Notes: generated from the sequence alone by a model not told the origin. DNA of 64,000 nucleotides from JAABRE01 sp964413275 (GCA_964413275.1 CAYPSO010000001.1:1-64000); one strand, 5' to 3'. Counted from the first letter of the stretch, positions 33,955-42,710 are shown. Translations and numbers: made by a program.

Positions 33955-34030
33955 AAGTCAGTTATAAGTCAGAAACAAGTCAGTCAATCTCAGGTTTGAA
34001 CTCAGTTAGTAGTGGAGTTTGATAAAGATA
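33955..34030 (+). promoter_or_regulatory. Shared promoter block, copy 2 (three phased repeats)
   Basis: AAGTCAG occurs at 33955, 33966 and 33977, each 11 bp apart; the third begins a block ACAAGTCAGT, AGGTTTGAACTCAGTTAGTA, GTGGAGTTTGATAAAGATA that closely matches the one at 33261-33313. The three-in-phase arrangement is stronger here than in copy 1. It precedes the DUF4278/lipoprotein genes. Confidence 0.62.
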
Positions 34031-34065
34031 GAAAGTTCAAACAATAAACTAGGAGAACATCGGTT

Positions 34066-34305
34066 ATGAAACTTACTTTTTTAGGTAATCATTACGAAGC
34101 AAATTCATCTACCATTCCTGTAGTTGAAGGCGAAATAAGTGGTAAATATCGAAGCCAAGTTTGGTTTAGGAAAAACGTTAAAGAAGTGCTAATTCCTCAA
34201 TCTTGCCATTGTCTGAAGTATCGAGGTATAGAGTATCTTGGTAATATCTACAGTCGAGGTGACAAGACTTTAATTAGTGTTGCTTCAAAGCTAACTGCCA
34301 AATAA
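34066..34305 (+). CDS. DUF4278 family protein
   Basis: 79 aa matching the small cyanobacterial DUF4278 pattern: MKLTFLGNHYEANSSTIPVV at the start, EGEISGKYRSQVWFRKN in the middle, and HCLKYRGIEYLGNIYSRG near the end. This family is abundant in cyanobacteria and has no known function. CTAGGAGAACATCGGTT supplies a good ribosome site. It is first in a probable three-gene unit with the lipoprotein gene (36 nt downstream) and the helical protein gene at 35426, under the promoter block at 33955. Confidence 0.75.
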   Translation: MKLTFLGNHYEANSSTIPVVEGEISGKYRSQVWFRKNVKEVLIPQSCHCLKYRGIEYLGNIYSRGDKTLISVASKLTAK

Positions 34306-34341
34306 ATTAATTCCCCTTAAATATTTCAAAGGAGACAAAAT

Positions 34342-35373
34342 ATGACTGAGCCAAGAATCGATCGCCGAGTTAAGTCCTTTAAAATTCCCAAAATTTTCTC
34401 TATGCTGCCATTAGCATTACTTCTTGGTAGCTGTGGAAACAATTTCCAAAATATTGAAGAGTTTGCCTTGACTTCAGCAGTTATTCAGGATTCATCAGCA
34501 AAAATGGCAACAGATATTTATCAATCTTGTCAAAGACAAATTAAATACAATACCTCTGAATTTTTTCCAGATATTGTAGGCATACCAAAGATAGAAGCTC
34601 AAGGGAAAGAATGTAGCAAAGATCGAGAAGCTGCTGAGATCGTTAATAATGTTAACTCAGTCTTAATTGGCTATATGGTGGCCTTAGGACAATTGGCGAG
34701 TAATGATACTGTCTCTTTTGACAAAAATTTAGCTGCTCTGGAAGTTTCCCTGAAAAACTTAAATACCACACTTTCTTCAGTTTTATCCGGTGGAAGTTTG
34801 AAAGAAGAAGAAGTTAGTGCGGGACTTAAAATTGCTCGATTCATATTCAATCAATTGACAACTCAGTTTCGCCAACAAAATCTTAAAGAAGCTATCTTGT
34901 GTACGAATCAACCGTTACAACAATATACCCCCGGATTAAATTCAATTGCTCAAGACTTTTACATTAATGGGATTTTACGAAGTGAAGGAGTAACAATAGA
35001 TAGCTATTATCGTAAATACGCTCCAACTCCAGAAGAAAAAACTCAACTCTTAGCTTTATATACTCTTGAGCAAGATTATCTCACAGAAGTTAATGCTCTT
35101 GATGAAAGAAAAAAAGCAGCTAATGCCTATATACAAATTCTTCAAGCAACAGCTAAAACCCATCAAGAGTTATTCGATGAATTTAACCAGTCAGGGATGA
35201 CTCTACAAGAACTAGAAGTTTTTTGTCAGGATTATTTTGCTAAAGATTCACCGGAACAATTGAATCCAACTAGCTCACTAACTCCAAAACAACTTAACAG
35301 AGTTAATCAAATAGTTCTGGAATACAGCAATGAAATCAAACCACTGGTTAAGAAATTAGATCGAGCTTTTTAA
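34342..35373 (+). CDS. Lipoprotein-like hypothetical protein
   Basis: 343 aa. The N-terminus has a basic stretch (DRRVKSFKIPKIFS) then MLPLALLLGSCGNN, a lipobox-like LLGSC at about residue 32, suggesting acylation at Cys and envelope anchoring. The rest is predicted largely helical (SAKMATDIYQSCQRQIKYNT, EEEVSAGLKIARFIFNQLTT, LLALYTLEQDYLTEVNALDE). No family is recognised. AAAGGAGACAAAAT gives a good ribosome site. It is followed by another helical protein, so the two may interact at the membrane. The context of a P-loop GTPase-like gene just downstream hints at a trans-envelope assembly, which is inference only. Confidence 0.65.
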   Translation: MTEPRIDRRVKSFKIPKIFSMLPLALLLGSCGNNFQNIEEFALTSAVIQDSSAKMATDIYQSCQRQIKYNTSEFFPDIVGIPKIEAQGKECSKDREAAEIVNNVNSVLIGYMVALGQLASNDTVSFDKNLAALEVSLKNLNTTLSSVLSGGSLKEEEVSAGLKIARFIFNQLTTQFRQQNLKEAILCTNQPLQQYTPGLNSIAQDFYINGILRSEGVTIDSYYRKYAPTPEEKTQLLALYTLEQDYLTEVNALDERKKAANAYIQILQATAKTHQELFDEFNQSGMTLQELEVFCQDYFAKDSPEQLNPTSSLTPKQLNRVNQIVLEYSNEIKPLVKKLDRAF

Positions 35374-35425
35374 TTCATAGTGTTTGGTAAACAAAATCGT
35401 TTAAATATTATCAAGAAGGCAAATC

Positions 35426-35821
35426 ATGACTAAACTTACAAAAGAACAACTAATCATCATTCAAGAAAACATTTTTTCTCTAATCGATAAATCATCAACA
35501 CGAAGGGCTAATTTAGTTGATAAAAATCTACTAAAGCGTCATGAGTCTCTTGAGATTGCTAAAGAAGAAGAATCATTGAAAAAGTTGGCTAACGAGTTAA
35601 ATTCTCAGCTTTTAAAAAAAATTGTTGAAACCGATCTAAAAAATCCTGGTGAACAAATAATAACTGCTACAAATACTCTGAAGACAAAAATTGACCAGTT
35701 AAAAGCCGTTAATGATTTTACTGGTATTTTGGCAAAAGCTTTCAATATTTTTTCAACAATTGTTAATGCTTTCAAGACAGGAAATCCATTAAGTTTAACT
35801 AATTTATTAGACAATATTTAA
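35426..35821 (+). CDS. Helical hypothetical protein
   Basis: 131 aa, almost entirely helical and rich in Lys, Glu, Leu (EQLIIIQENIFSLIDKSSTR, LEIAKEEESLKKLANELNSQ), with a short hydrophobic part GILAKAFNIFSTIVNAFKTG near the C-terminus. No signal peptide and no family recognised. It follows the lipoprotein gene after 52 nt with AAGAAGGCAAATC as ribosome site, and a strong hairpin at 35838 ends the unit. Likely a partner of the lipoprotein or of the P-loop protein that follows. Confidence 0.6.
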   Translation: MTKLTKEQLIIIQENIFSLIDKSSTRRANLVDKNLLKRHESLEIAKEEESLKKLANELNSQLLKKIVETDLKNPGEQIITATNTLKTKIDQLKAVNDFTGILAKAFNIFSTIVNAFKTGNPLSLTNLLDNI

Positions 35822-35837
35822 GTTTTTACTTAATCAT

Positions 35838-35870
35838 ATAGTGTCAAATTGCTAAAGAATTTGACACTAT
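35838..35870 (+). terminator. Terminator of the lipoprotein unit
   Basis: 13-bp perfect stem ATAGTGTCAAATT / AATTTGACACTAT, loop of 7 nt, then TATACTAG. It separates this unit from the P-loop gene at 35921. Confidence 0.75.
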
Positions 35871-35920
35871 TATACTAGAAATTAATTAAAATCTCTTCAT
35901 CAGCATAGAGAAATAGTATT

Positions 35921-36663
35921 ATGAAAAACTTCAAAATTATGACACTAGGAGCATCAGGTGCAGGAAAAACTATTTTTCTTGCCAGTATGTTTAAAGCATT
36001 ATCAATTCAGAAAAATTCCGGTTTTAAGTTAGAGACTAAAGAGCCACAGCAAAGAAAATTACTAAACTCAACCTACACTCAGATACTTACTGGAGATAGT
36101 TGGCCACCCGGAACAAAAGATGTCGCTGAATGGACTTTTACTTGTCAAGTTCAGACAGAAAATCTTGATAATTATAGTGCTTGTCAATTTACTTATTTTG
36201 ATTACGCTGGTGGGCGTTAACTGACATAGAACTAGATTCGCATTTTGAACAAATCGTACAACAAGCTGATGTAGTATTAGGCTTACTAGATGGTCAGAAA
36301 ATTTATGCTTGGCTCAATGGTAGTAATAGGCAACGAGCCGATGTCTTTTTAAGCACCGATTTACCTAGTATTCTCAACCGTATGCAAAATCTCACAGTTC
36401 TAGTTCACTTTGTGATTAGTAAATGGGATCTTCTTGATGGCAAGTTTACCTTATCTCAAATACGTGAAAAACTTCTTACTATCCCAGCTTTTGCACAATT
36501 AATTAAAAATCGAGGTGAAGCAGGTTCGATTGTCAGAATTGTTGAATCTTCCTTCTCGCCAGGTGCGTTCTTTTTTATATGGTCAATTACCGCCGGGGCA
36601 AAGTCAAGAGCTGAAAGAGCAAATGTTGAAGTTGGGGATTCCTCTGTTGGCGAGTTAATTTGA
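35921..36663 (+). pseudogene. P-loop GTPase-like gene, frameshifted and truncated
   Basis: From ATG 35921 the frame encodes a P-loop protein: TLGASGAGKTIFLASMFKAL (about residues 10-28) and CQFTYFDYAGGR, with the DxxGG-like switch. It stops at 36220. The neighbouring frame continues the same protein as LTDIELDSHFEQIVQQADVV, LLDGQKIYAWLNGSNRQRAD, then FVISKWDLLDG (NKxD-like SKWD guanine motif) and onward to 36663. So a one-base change near GGTGGGCGTTAA split it. The end (AERANVEVGDSSVGELI) looks unrelated and abuts the repeat cluster at 36674, suggesting 3' truncation. Belongs to the TRAFAC-like NTPase class by motifs; precise family is uncertain. Confidence 0.6.
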
Positions 36664-36673
36664 CTGAAAGTTT

Positions 36674-36832
36674 ATTTGCAAATAATGTGGTTTCAAATTC
36701 TTGTTTGTGGGCTGTTTGCAAATGATGTGGGTCTATTTGCAGATAATGTGGGTCTGAAGGGGGTCTTATTTGCAATTAATCTGGTCCCAAAAATCCCTTG
36801 TTTGCAGGTCGAGGCGATCTTGTTTGCAGGTC
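36674..36832. mobile_element. Cluster of TTTGCA repeats: candidate TnsB/Tn7-type transposon end
   Basis: Four copies of TTTGCAxxTxATxTGG are visible: ATTTGCAAATAATGTGG (36674), GTTTGCAAATGATGTGGG (36714), ATTTGCAGATAATGTGGG (36735) and ATTTGCAATTAATCTGG (36768), plus two shorter TTTGCAGGTC copies at 36801 and 36823. Ends of Mu/Tn7-like elements (TnsB family, including cyanobacterial CASTs) carry such multiple binding repeats. No transposase gene is seen nearby. The cluster joins two truncated genes. Confidence 0.55.
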
Positions 36833-36839
36833 GTTACAA

Positions 36840-36956
36840 TTAGAAAAGAAAAGATTTATTAGTTTAATTGCTCAACGTCCTCATATTATTTTAGAAATGT
36901 GTAAGTTTTTAAGTAAAAGATTGAGAGAAACAGATAGATATTTATCAAGGAATTAG
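36840..36956 (+). pseudogene. 3' fragment of a cyclic-nucleotide-binding protein
   Basis: 39 codons in one frame, LEKKRFISLIAQRPHIILEM then CKFLSKRLRETDRYLSRN, ending at a TAG. This has the look of the C-terminal helix region of CRP-like cyclic-nucleotide-binding domains. No start exists; the 5' part is replaced by the repeat cluster. It supports an insertion or deletion at this site. Confidence 0.45.
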
Positions 36957-37017
36957 CATAAAAACCCCTCCTGAATAGTGAATACTCACCCCAACCAGTT
37001 AACTTTTTCAGCAAACC

Positions 37018-37725
37018 CTAATTAGATTTATCATCTAAAATTTTGATACCAAAATCTTCCAAATTAAATAATTTATAACGTTTAATCATTAAAGGTACAA
37101 CCAATAGCATAAATCCCAAAAAGATAGAAAATAAGATAATAACTTGAATATTTATAGTTAAGAAAAAACCAATAGATGTCAAAACTAAAGTAGAGGGAAT
37201 CATACCGAGTAAAGTTCCTAAGATAAAAATGGGCAAAGATACTCCAGATATTCCCGCAGCATAACTAATTAAATCAAAGGAAAAAAATGGCAGTAAACGA
37301 GTTAAAAAAATGATAAATCCTAAATATAATTCTCCTTTATCTGGAGAAAAATAAATTATTTTACCAGTTAATAACTTAACCGCAGAGCGTCCTAAAGTTT
37401 TGCCAATAAAATAAGCAACTAATCCCCCTAAAAAACCACCAATAACGCTATAAATAGCCGCCGGAATAGCACCCCAAATTGCCCCAGCCGCTACCGTTAA
37501 AGTGCTTCCCGGAATAGGGCTTAAAACTACTGCTAAAGCAATAACACCAATATATACTAAAACTGCTGTAATTCCAGATTCTTCAATAATTTTTGTTAAT
37601 CCATCGGGAGTTAAAGGATTAATTTCAGCATTATGAGATAGCTGCCAATAAACTAATAAAGATAAAAGTAAAATAATGACAGCAATAATATTAGTGCGAT
37701 TAAATAATAAGCGAAATTTAGACAA
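37018..37725 (-). CDS. TVP38/TMEM64 (VTT domain) membrane protein
   Basis: 235 aa, with five to six hydrophobic segments. The VTT signature region reads LAVVLSPIPGSTLTVAAGAI, then GGLVAYFIGKTLGRSAVKLL; the F/Y-hairpin LPFFSFDLISYAAGISGV follows. Proteins of this class, related to DedA, are lipid scramblase-like or of unknown role in bacteria. The start overlaps the end of the upstream glycosyltransferase gene by 8 nt, so the two are co-translated, which hints at a lipid- or polysaccharide-related job. Confidence 0.85.
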   Translation of the reverse strand: MSKFRLLFNRTNIIAVIILLLSLLVYWQLSHNAEINPLTPDGLTKIIEESGITAVLVYIGVIALAVVLSPIPGSTLTVAAGAIWGAIPAAIYSVIGGFLGGLVAYFIGKTLGRSAVKLLTGKIIYFSPDKGELYLGFIIFLTRLLPFFSFDLISYAAGISGVSLPIFILGTLLGMIPSTLVLTSIGFFLTINIQVIILFSIFLGFMLLVVPLMIKRYKLFNLEDFGIKILDDKSN

Positions 37726-38782
37726 TTTTTAGAATATTTTTAAACCAGTTTTCAAAACGCTCACCTAATGCTTCCAAAGAATATTCTTTTTCTGCTTGTT
37801 GACGACAATCATAACGATTAATGGTGTCTATTGTCCTAATAGCTTTGACTAATTCTATCACACTATCCGGTTTAACTAAAAATCCTGTTTTTCCCTCTTT
37901 AATTATTTCTTGGGGGCCTCCTCGGCGGTAAGATATAATGGGTACACCACAAGCTAAGGCTTCTATGGCTACATTCCCAAAAGCCTCAATCCAACGGGGA
38001 GTCATCAGCAAAGCTTGACATTTGCCTAATTCTTGTTGTAAATCTTTTGTACCCAAAAAACCGCCATATTCTATGGGAGCATCTGAAAATTTTTGAAGTA
38101 TTTTTTTCCAATAATTTTCATCTTGAATTTTGCCAAAAATACGTAATTTAATTCCCGTAATTTGTGCTGCTTCTACTGCATCTTCCAAAGCTTTTTCTGG
38201 GGAAATTCTGCCTAACCAAGCCAAACTTTTTTCGGGATTTGGATTATATTCATATAAAGATAAATCTATGGCACTACTTAAAATTTCACAGCTATCAGTA
38301 AAGGGAAAAGTATCAGCTTGTGCTTGAGTATAAACTCCAATTGTACCCGGGAAATTAAGGGCAACTTGATTCATTATCTTATCTAAACTATCAGTCATTG
38401 AACCCATACTAATAAAATGGGCAATTTTAGTCTGAAAAAATGGGGTTAAATAAAAAGGTAACCAATCAAAAGCAAAATTAATAATTAGATCGTATTCTTG
38501 CTGTACAACTCTAGTATATTCCCACATATTTGCTAATACAGAATTAGCTGGCATAGTAATAGGAATATCTCGGCTTTGTGTTTGTACTGGTATTTGTAAG
38601 TTCCCATCTATTTCGATAATATTTATATTAGGGATATAGGATTTTTTAGGAGCAATAATTGTGATTTGATGGTTTTTCTTTTGCAATTCCTGGGCTAAAT
38701 TTAAAACAGTTAGCTCTACACCTCCACCTTGTCCAGAACTAAGATACCCTACAGGAGTAGAGAGCAATAATAATTTAAGCAT
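37718..38782 (-). CDS. Glycosyltransferase family 4
   Basis: 354 aa, GT-B fold. N-terminal YLSSGQGGGVELTVLNLAQE is the acceptor-side Gly-rich loop; the donor side has LAWLGRISPEKALEDAVEAA and the EX7E motif EAFGNVAIEALACGVPIISY, followed by RRGGPQEIIKEGKTGFLV. These mark a retaining GT4 enzyme, usually nucleotide-sugar dependent and cytoplasmic or peripheral membrane. The sugar and acceptor are unknown. The gene is translationally coupled to the VTT membrane protein and lies 9 nt from the peptidoglycan-binding/HEAT gene, so the three form an envelope-related operon on the minus strand. Confidence 0.88.
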   Translation of the reverse strand: MLKLLLLSTPVGYLSSGQGGGVELTVLNLAQELQKKNHQITIIAPKKSYIPNINIIEIDGNLQIPVQTQSRDIPITMPANSVLANMWEYTRVVQQEYDLIINFAFDWLPFYLTPFFQTKIAHFISMGSMTDSLDKIMNQVALNFPGTIGVYTQAQADTFPFTDSCEILSSAIDLSLYEYNPNPEKSLAWLGRISPEKALEDAVEAAQITGIKLRIFGKIQDENYWKKILQKFSDAPIEYGGFLGTKDLQQELGKCQALLMTPRWIEAFGNVAIEALACGVPIISYRRGGPQEIIKEGKTGFLVKPDSVIELVKAIRTIDTINRYDCRQQAEKEYSLEALGERFENWFKNILKIV

Positions 38783-38791
38783 TATTAATAA

Positions 38792-40141
38792 TTATATGTC
38801 ATTACTTGGTAAAGTATCTTGATTATGAACACCTTGAATTTGATTGAATTTTTTAAGTGCCCATTGAGCAGTTTCTCTTACTTCTTTATCTTCATCATTA
38901 ATAGCCTGATATAAGTATTGGTTTACTTCAAAAATCAATTGATAAATTGCCGTTAAATCTCGAATTGCATTAAGACGCACTTGAGCATTTTCATTGTTTA
39001 AAGAAATACTAAAAGCGCGATTTAAAGGTTTTAAAGTTCGAGTGCTAATTTGAGAAATCGCTTCTAAAATTAAACTACATTCTTGGGAATCCGCTTTCAT
39101 CATTAGCTCGACTAAGGGTTCCATAGCTCTAGAATCTGCTCTTTGTGCCAATTCCCAAATGGCTTTTCTCCTAGTTGTACCGCTAGATATTTGCAAATCT
39201 TTAATTAATTCTTCAACTCCATCAACTCGATTTAAACGAGAATTTTCTTTATGAATGGATAAGGATTCTTGAACTGGTAATTGACTATCATTGCTTGTTG
39301 GAGTTTCTATTATTTGAATTTGCTGAAGAGTTTCCTGCTGAACAGATAAAGAATTTTCAACTAATAAATCTTTATTATTATTATTTGATTGTTCTGTTTT
39401 TATCGGTTTAAGATCATCTTCTTCAAATCTAACTTGTTTCTCTTGATAATTATTTTTTTTATGATTGAAATCTAATTCTTCTATATCATCTTGATTTTTT
39501 TTAATTAGTTTATTGAATAAAAGTAATCCGACAAGAATAATAATTAATCCTGAAATAGAAAAGGCAATTAACCAAATTAAATCTTCACGTTGTTTTTTCT
39601 TTTGTTCAGCTTCTTTTGCTTTATTTTCCTCAACTCTAGTAATAAATTTTTGAATATTATTCTTGGCTTTCTGAGCATAGAAATTATTAGGTTTAATTTT
39701 TAGTGCTTGTTCAAATTTTGTTTTCGCTAAAGTATAATCTTTGTTTTCTGTGGCATCGTATCCTTGGTTCATGTATCGATCGAATAAAATATCCTCCATA
39801 ACTTGTTGAGTCATAATAGTAGCAACACCATCGGCTGTTAAACCTTGCTGCTTTTGAAATTCTAATATTGCCTTTTTTGTATCTTCTGTGTAATTACCAT
39901 TAGCTTCACCCTTAAAATAACCTAGACTTTTTAAGTTATTTTGTAATAATTTAACTTTTTCTCCCTTATCTCCCAATTTAAGGGAAGTTATGGTTGATTG
40001 ATTTGGATTATTATCAGCCAATAATATTTGACTTGAATTGGTTTGTGTCCCAGCTAAAACTGACTTAGTGTAATAGTTAGCACTAATACCTACAAATGTT
40101 AACCAGACTGTAATAACTACAAAAAAACGATGATAAATCAT
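38792..40141 (-). CDS. Peptidoglycan-binding / HEAT-repeat membrane protein
   Basis: 449 aa. After a signal anchor (RFFVVITVWLTFVGISANYY) comes a PG_binding_1 domain: LKLGDKGEKVKLLQNNLKSL (about 53-72) and TKKAILEFQKQQGLTADGVA. A TPR-like stretch (NQGYDATENKDYTLAKTKFE, about 125-145) precedes a transmembrane helix LIWLIAFSISGLIIILVGLL (about 188-207). The cytoplasmic C-terminus has HEAT-like repeats (RRKAIWELAQRADSRAMEPL, about 320-339; ETAQWALKKF). The protein thus links the cell wall with a cytoplasmic scaffold, probably spanning the inner membrane. Position upstream of a glycosyltransferase suggests a cell-envelope role. Confidence 0.82.
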   Translation of the reverse strand: MIYHRFFVVITVWLTFVGISANYYTKSVLAGTQTNSSQILLADNNPNQSTITSLKLGDKGEKVKLLQNNLKSLGYFKGEANGNYTEDTKKAILEFQKQQGLTADGVATIMTQQVMEDILFDRYMNQGYDATENKDYTLAKTKFEQALKIKPNNFYAQKAKNNIQKFITRVEENKAKEAEQKKKQREDLIWLIAFSISGLIIILVGLLLFNKLIKKNQDDIEELDFNHKKNNYQEKQVRFEEDDLKPIKTEQSNNNNKDLLVENSLSVQQETLQQIQIIETPTSNDSQLPVQESLSIHKENSRLNRVDGVEELIKDLQISSGTTRRKAIWELAQRADSRAMEPLVELMMKADSQECSLILEAISQISTRTLKPLNRAFSISLNNENAQVRLNAIRDLTAIYQLIFEVNQYLYQAINDEDKEVRETAQWALKKFNQIQGVHNQDTLPSNDI

Positions 40142-40224
40142 ATACCATATATTTTGAAGGCTTTAACTATAAAGTATAGAGCCTTCATTTTATTAAATTA
40201 ATGTCGTCGCTTATATATTAACTG

Positions 40225-41283
40225 TTACTTGGAAGGATTTGTTTCATTATCTGATTTAATAGTTATCACATAAGGTAGAAAACCCATATCTTCGGCAATT
40301 TCAGTTATTGCTAGTTTTCCTGTAAATAATTGTTGAGAAAATTTAGTGATTTTTTCTCTTTGATTAATTAGATAGATACTCACTAAAGTTAAACCTACAC
40401 CAAACCATTGTAAACTGGTCAAATTTTCAGCTAAAAATAAGTGAGCAAAAAATAGGGCAAAAACTGGTGTCAGAAAAGTTAAGGCACTTAAACTGGTGAG
40501 ATTACCATTAGAGGCTAGATAGAAAAATATACCATAGGCGATCGCACTTCCGAAAATAGTTGAATAACTCAAAGCCATCCAACCTGAAACATCAATATTT
40601 ACCCATTGTTGATTTTCCCAGAGGGCAGAACCAATAAACAAAGGAATCCCGCCTAAAATCATGTGCCAACCTGTGGCAACCACCGCATCCACATGACGGC
40701 TGACATAGGCGATGGAAACTGTACCCACAGCCATAGATAAAGATGCGAGTAACATTAATAATTCACCACTGTTAAAAATATCTGGCCAAGCTACAGATGT
40801 AATGGTGAAATTTCCTTGAAAAAGATTGAAAATAAATTCATCGGGAAGACCAATTAAACTAATGCCTAAAATTCCCAAACTTAAACCCACAAAACCCCAA
40901 ATACCAATAATTTCACCAAATAATAAACTAGACAATAAAGCAACCGCTAAGGGTTGGGAATCAATAATCACTGAGCCTAAACCAGCATTAGTTCTCAAAA
41001 GGCCTTGTGCTAAAAATCCTTGAAACATTGTTCCGTCAATTAAAGCAAAAAAACCAATCCATAACCAAGCCTTGAGAGTTTTTGGTTGAGATTTTCCTAA
41101 AACGGCTGCTGCGATTAAAACGAGGATTCCCGCAGGAAGCAAACGTATTCCTGCCATAAACAGTGGTGTCGTCAGGGGCATAACCCCTTTCATCGCTACC
41201 ATTGCTGTACCCCAGAGAAAAAAAGGTGCGATTAATAGCAAGGGAAATGCTGCTAAATTCGATTTATTAAGGTTTAATTGCAT
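40225..41283 (-). CDS. EamA/DMT-family permease
   Basis: 352 aa with ten predicted membrane helices in two EamA repeats: FPLLLIAPFFLWGTAMVAMK (about residues 13-32) starts the first, and ELLMLLASLSMAVGTVSIAY (about 174-193) the second; PVFALFFAHLFLAENLTSLQ is the classical C-terminal EamA motif. A charged C-terminal tail of about 45 aa is cytoplasmic. Drug/metabolite transporters of this type move amino acids, purines or metabolites; the substrate is not inferable. Single gene, divergent from sppA. Confidence 0.88.
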   Translation of the reverse strand: MQLNLNKSNLAAFPLLLIAPFFLWGTAMVAMKGVMPLTTPLFMAGIRLLPAGILVLIAAAVLGKSQPKTLKAWLWIGFFALIDGTMFQGFLAQGLLRTNAGLGSVIIDSQPLAVALLSSLLFGEIIGIWGFVGLSLGILGISLIGLPDEFIFNLFQGNFTITSVAWPDIFNSGELLMLLASLSMAVGTVSIAYVSRHVDAVVATGWHMILGGIPLFIGSALWENQQWVNIDVSGWMALSYSTIFGSAIAYGIFFYLASNGNLTSLSALTFLTPVFALFFAHLFLAENLTSLQWFGVGLTLVSIYLINQREKITKFSQQLFTGKLAITEIAEDMGFLPYVITIKSDNETNPSK

Positions 41284-41405
41284 AAAACTGATTGAATATT
41301 ATTGCTATAATGATTGCTTTACTTAACTTAACTCTAATTTAATTTTTGCCAATTGTGTAGTTATGTTAAGGCTTTTATAAATTTATCCATATATTTTAAG
41401 TTGCG

Positions 41406-42227
41406 ATGATTTGGCCTTTTAAAGCAAACAAAAAAAAACAAATAGCTAGAATAGAAATTACCGGGGCAATCGCCTCAAATACTCGTAAAGAAGTTCTGAA
41501 AGCTTTAGAAACTGTAGAAGAAAGAAAATACCCTGGCCTTTTATTAAGAATTGATTCCCCCGGAGGTACAGTAGGGGATTCCCAAGAAATTTACTATGCA
41601 CTGAAAAAATTAAGGGAAAAAGTCAAAATTGTGGCTAGTTTTGGCAATATTTCCGCTTCAGGGGGCGTTTATATTGGCATGGGGGCAGAGCATATTGTCG
41701 CTAATCCGGGGACAATTACTGGTAGTATTGGCGTAATTTTGCGCGGTAATAATCTGGAGCGTTTACTCGAAAAAATTGGTGTATCTTTTAAAGTAGTTAA
41801 GTCTGGCCCTTATAAAGATATTCTGGCTTTTGATCGTCAGCTAACTCCAGAAGAAGAACACATTTTGCAGGATTTGATTGATACAAGTTATCAACAATTT
41901 GTGGCAACCGTAGCTGAAGGTCGTAAAATTTCCGTAGAAAAAGTTAAAAGCTTTGCCGATGGTAGAATTTTTACTGGTCAACAGGCTTTAGAATTAGGTA
42001 TAGTAGATCGTTTGGGTACAGAAGAAGATGCTCGTCGTTGGTTGGCAAAATTAGTTGGACTCGATCCACTAAAAACTAAGTGTGATACTCTTGAAGAGCC
42101 TAAATCATTCCTGACTCGACTTTTGCCAGGCCGTACTCAATCTAAAACGGCTATCGGTATGGCAATCGACTGGCTAGAATTCGATCTAGCTACCAGTGGT
42201 CAACCTTTATGGTTATATAGACCTTAG
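41406..42227 (+). CDS. sppA: Signal peptide peptidase SppA, short form
   Basis: 273 aa, one protease domain, as in Gram-positive/archaeal-type SppA rather than the duplicated E. coli form. Conserved segments are LLLRIDSPGGTVGDSQEIYY, the nucleophile Ser in GNISASGGVYIGMGA (about residue 85), and the general-base Lys in VVKSGPYKDILAFDR (about 137). Degrades remnant signal peptides in the membrane. The N-terminus begins MIWPFKANKKKQ without a strong membrane helix. It lies 75 nt upstream of aroH on the same strand; the pair is a plausible operon, though functionally unrelated. Confidence 0.9.
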   Translation: MIWPFKANKKKQIARIEITGAIASNTRKEVLKALETVEERKYPGLLLRIDSPGGTVGDSQEIYYALKKLREKVKIVASFGNISASGGVYIGMGAEHIVANPGTITGSIGVILRGNNLERLLEKIGVSFKVVKSGPYKDILAFDRQLTPEEEHILQDLIDTSYQQFVATVAEGRKISVEKVKSFADGRIFTGQQALELGIVDRLGTEEDARRWLAKLVGLDPLKTKCDTLEEPKSFLTRLLPGRTQSKTAIGMAIDWLEFDLATSGQPLWLYRP

Positions 42228-42302
42228 TACGGGCAACTCATCTGTAAAAATAAATTAGTAAATGTAAAATCCCAAGATTATTGGCGGAGGAATTGGCATC
42301 TA

Positions 42303-42710
42303 ATGTGGAAAGTGCGAGGGATTCGAGGAGCAACGACGGCTTCGGCAAATACGGTAGAAGCTATGCGAGAAGCAGTTATGGAACTTCTAGATGCGATCGA
42401 AACTCGCAATCAATTTGACTTTGAGGAAGTAGTCAGTGTAGTATTTACAGCTACCCCCGATTTAGATGCTATTTTTCCAGCAGCCATCGCCAGAGAACGT
42501 TCGGGTTGGGATAATATACCCTTATTGGATATACAACAGATGTATGTAAAGGGGAGTTTAGAGCGTTGCATTAGAGTATTAATTTATGTTAATACCCTAA
42601 AACCCCAAGAAGCTATGATTCATCCTTATTTACGTAAAGCACAAAACCTAAGGCCAGATTTGACTTTTCCGAATTTACACACTTCTAGTTCTTTTAAATC
42701 CCACCGTTAA
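42303..42710 (+). CDS. aroH: Chorismate mutase, AroH type
   Basis: Converts chorismate to prephenate for Phe/Tyr synthesis. 135 aa, trimeric AroH fold. Key residues: RGIRGATTAS (Arg near residue 5-8), VSVVFTATPDLDAIFPAAIA, ARERSGWDNIPLLDIQQMYV, and RCIRVLIYVN (Arg near 89-93), all standard for AroH. The family is distinct from AroQ mutases. GGAGGAATTGGCATCT precedes the ATG, giving a ribosome site. The spacer to the DUF1815 gene (42711-42875) holds no further gene. Confidence 0.92.
   Translation: MWKVRGIRGATTASANTVEAMREAVMELLDAIETRNQFDFEEVVSVVFTATPDLDAIFPAAIARERSGWDNIPLLDIQQMYVKGSLERCIRVLIYVNTLKPQEAMIHPYLRKAQNLRPDLTFPNLHTSSSFKSHR

Noticed and set aside
36587..36775. Minus-strand frame with PHYLQIDPHHLQTAHK
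   Set aside because: It reads the complement of the TTTGCA repeat cluster; no start signal or family.
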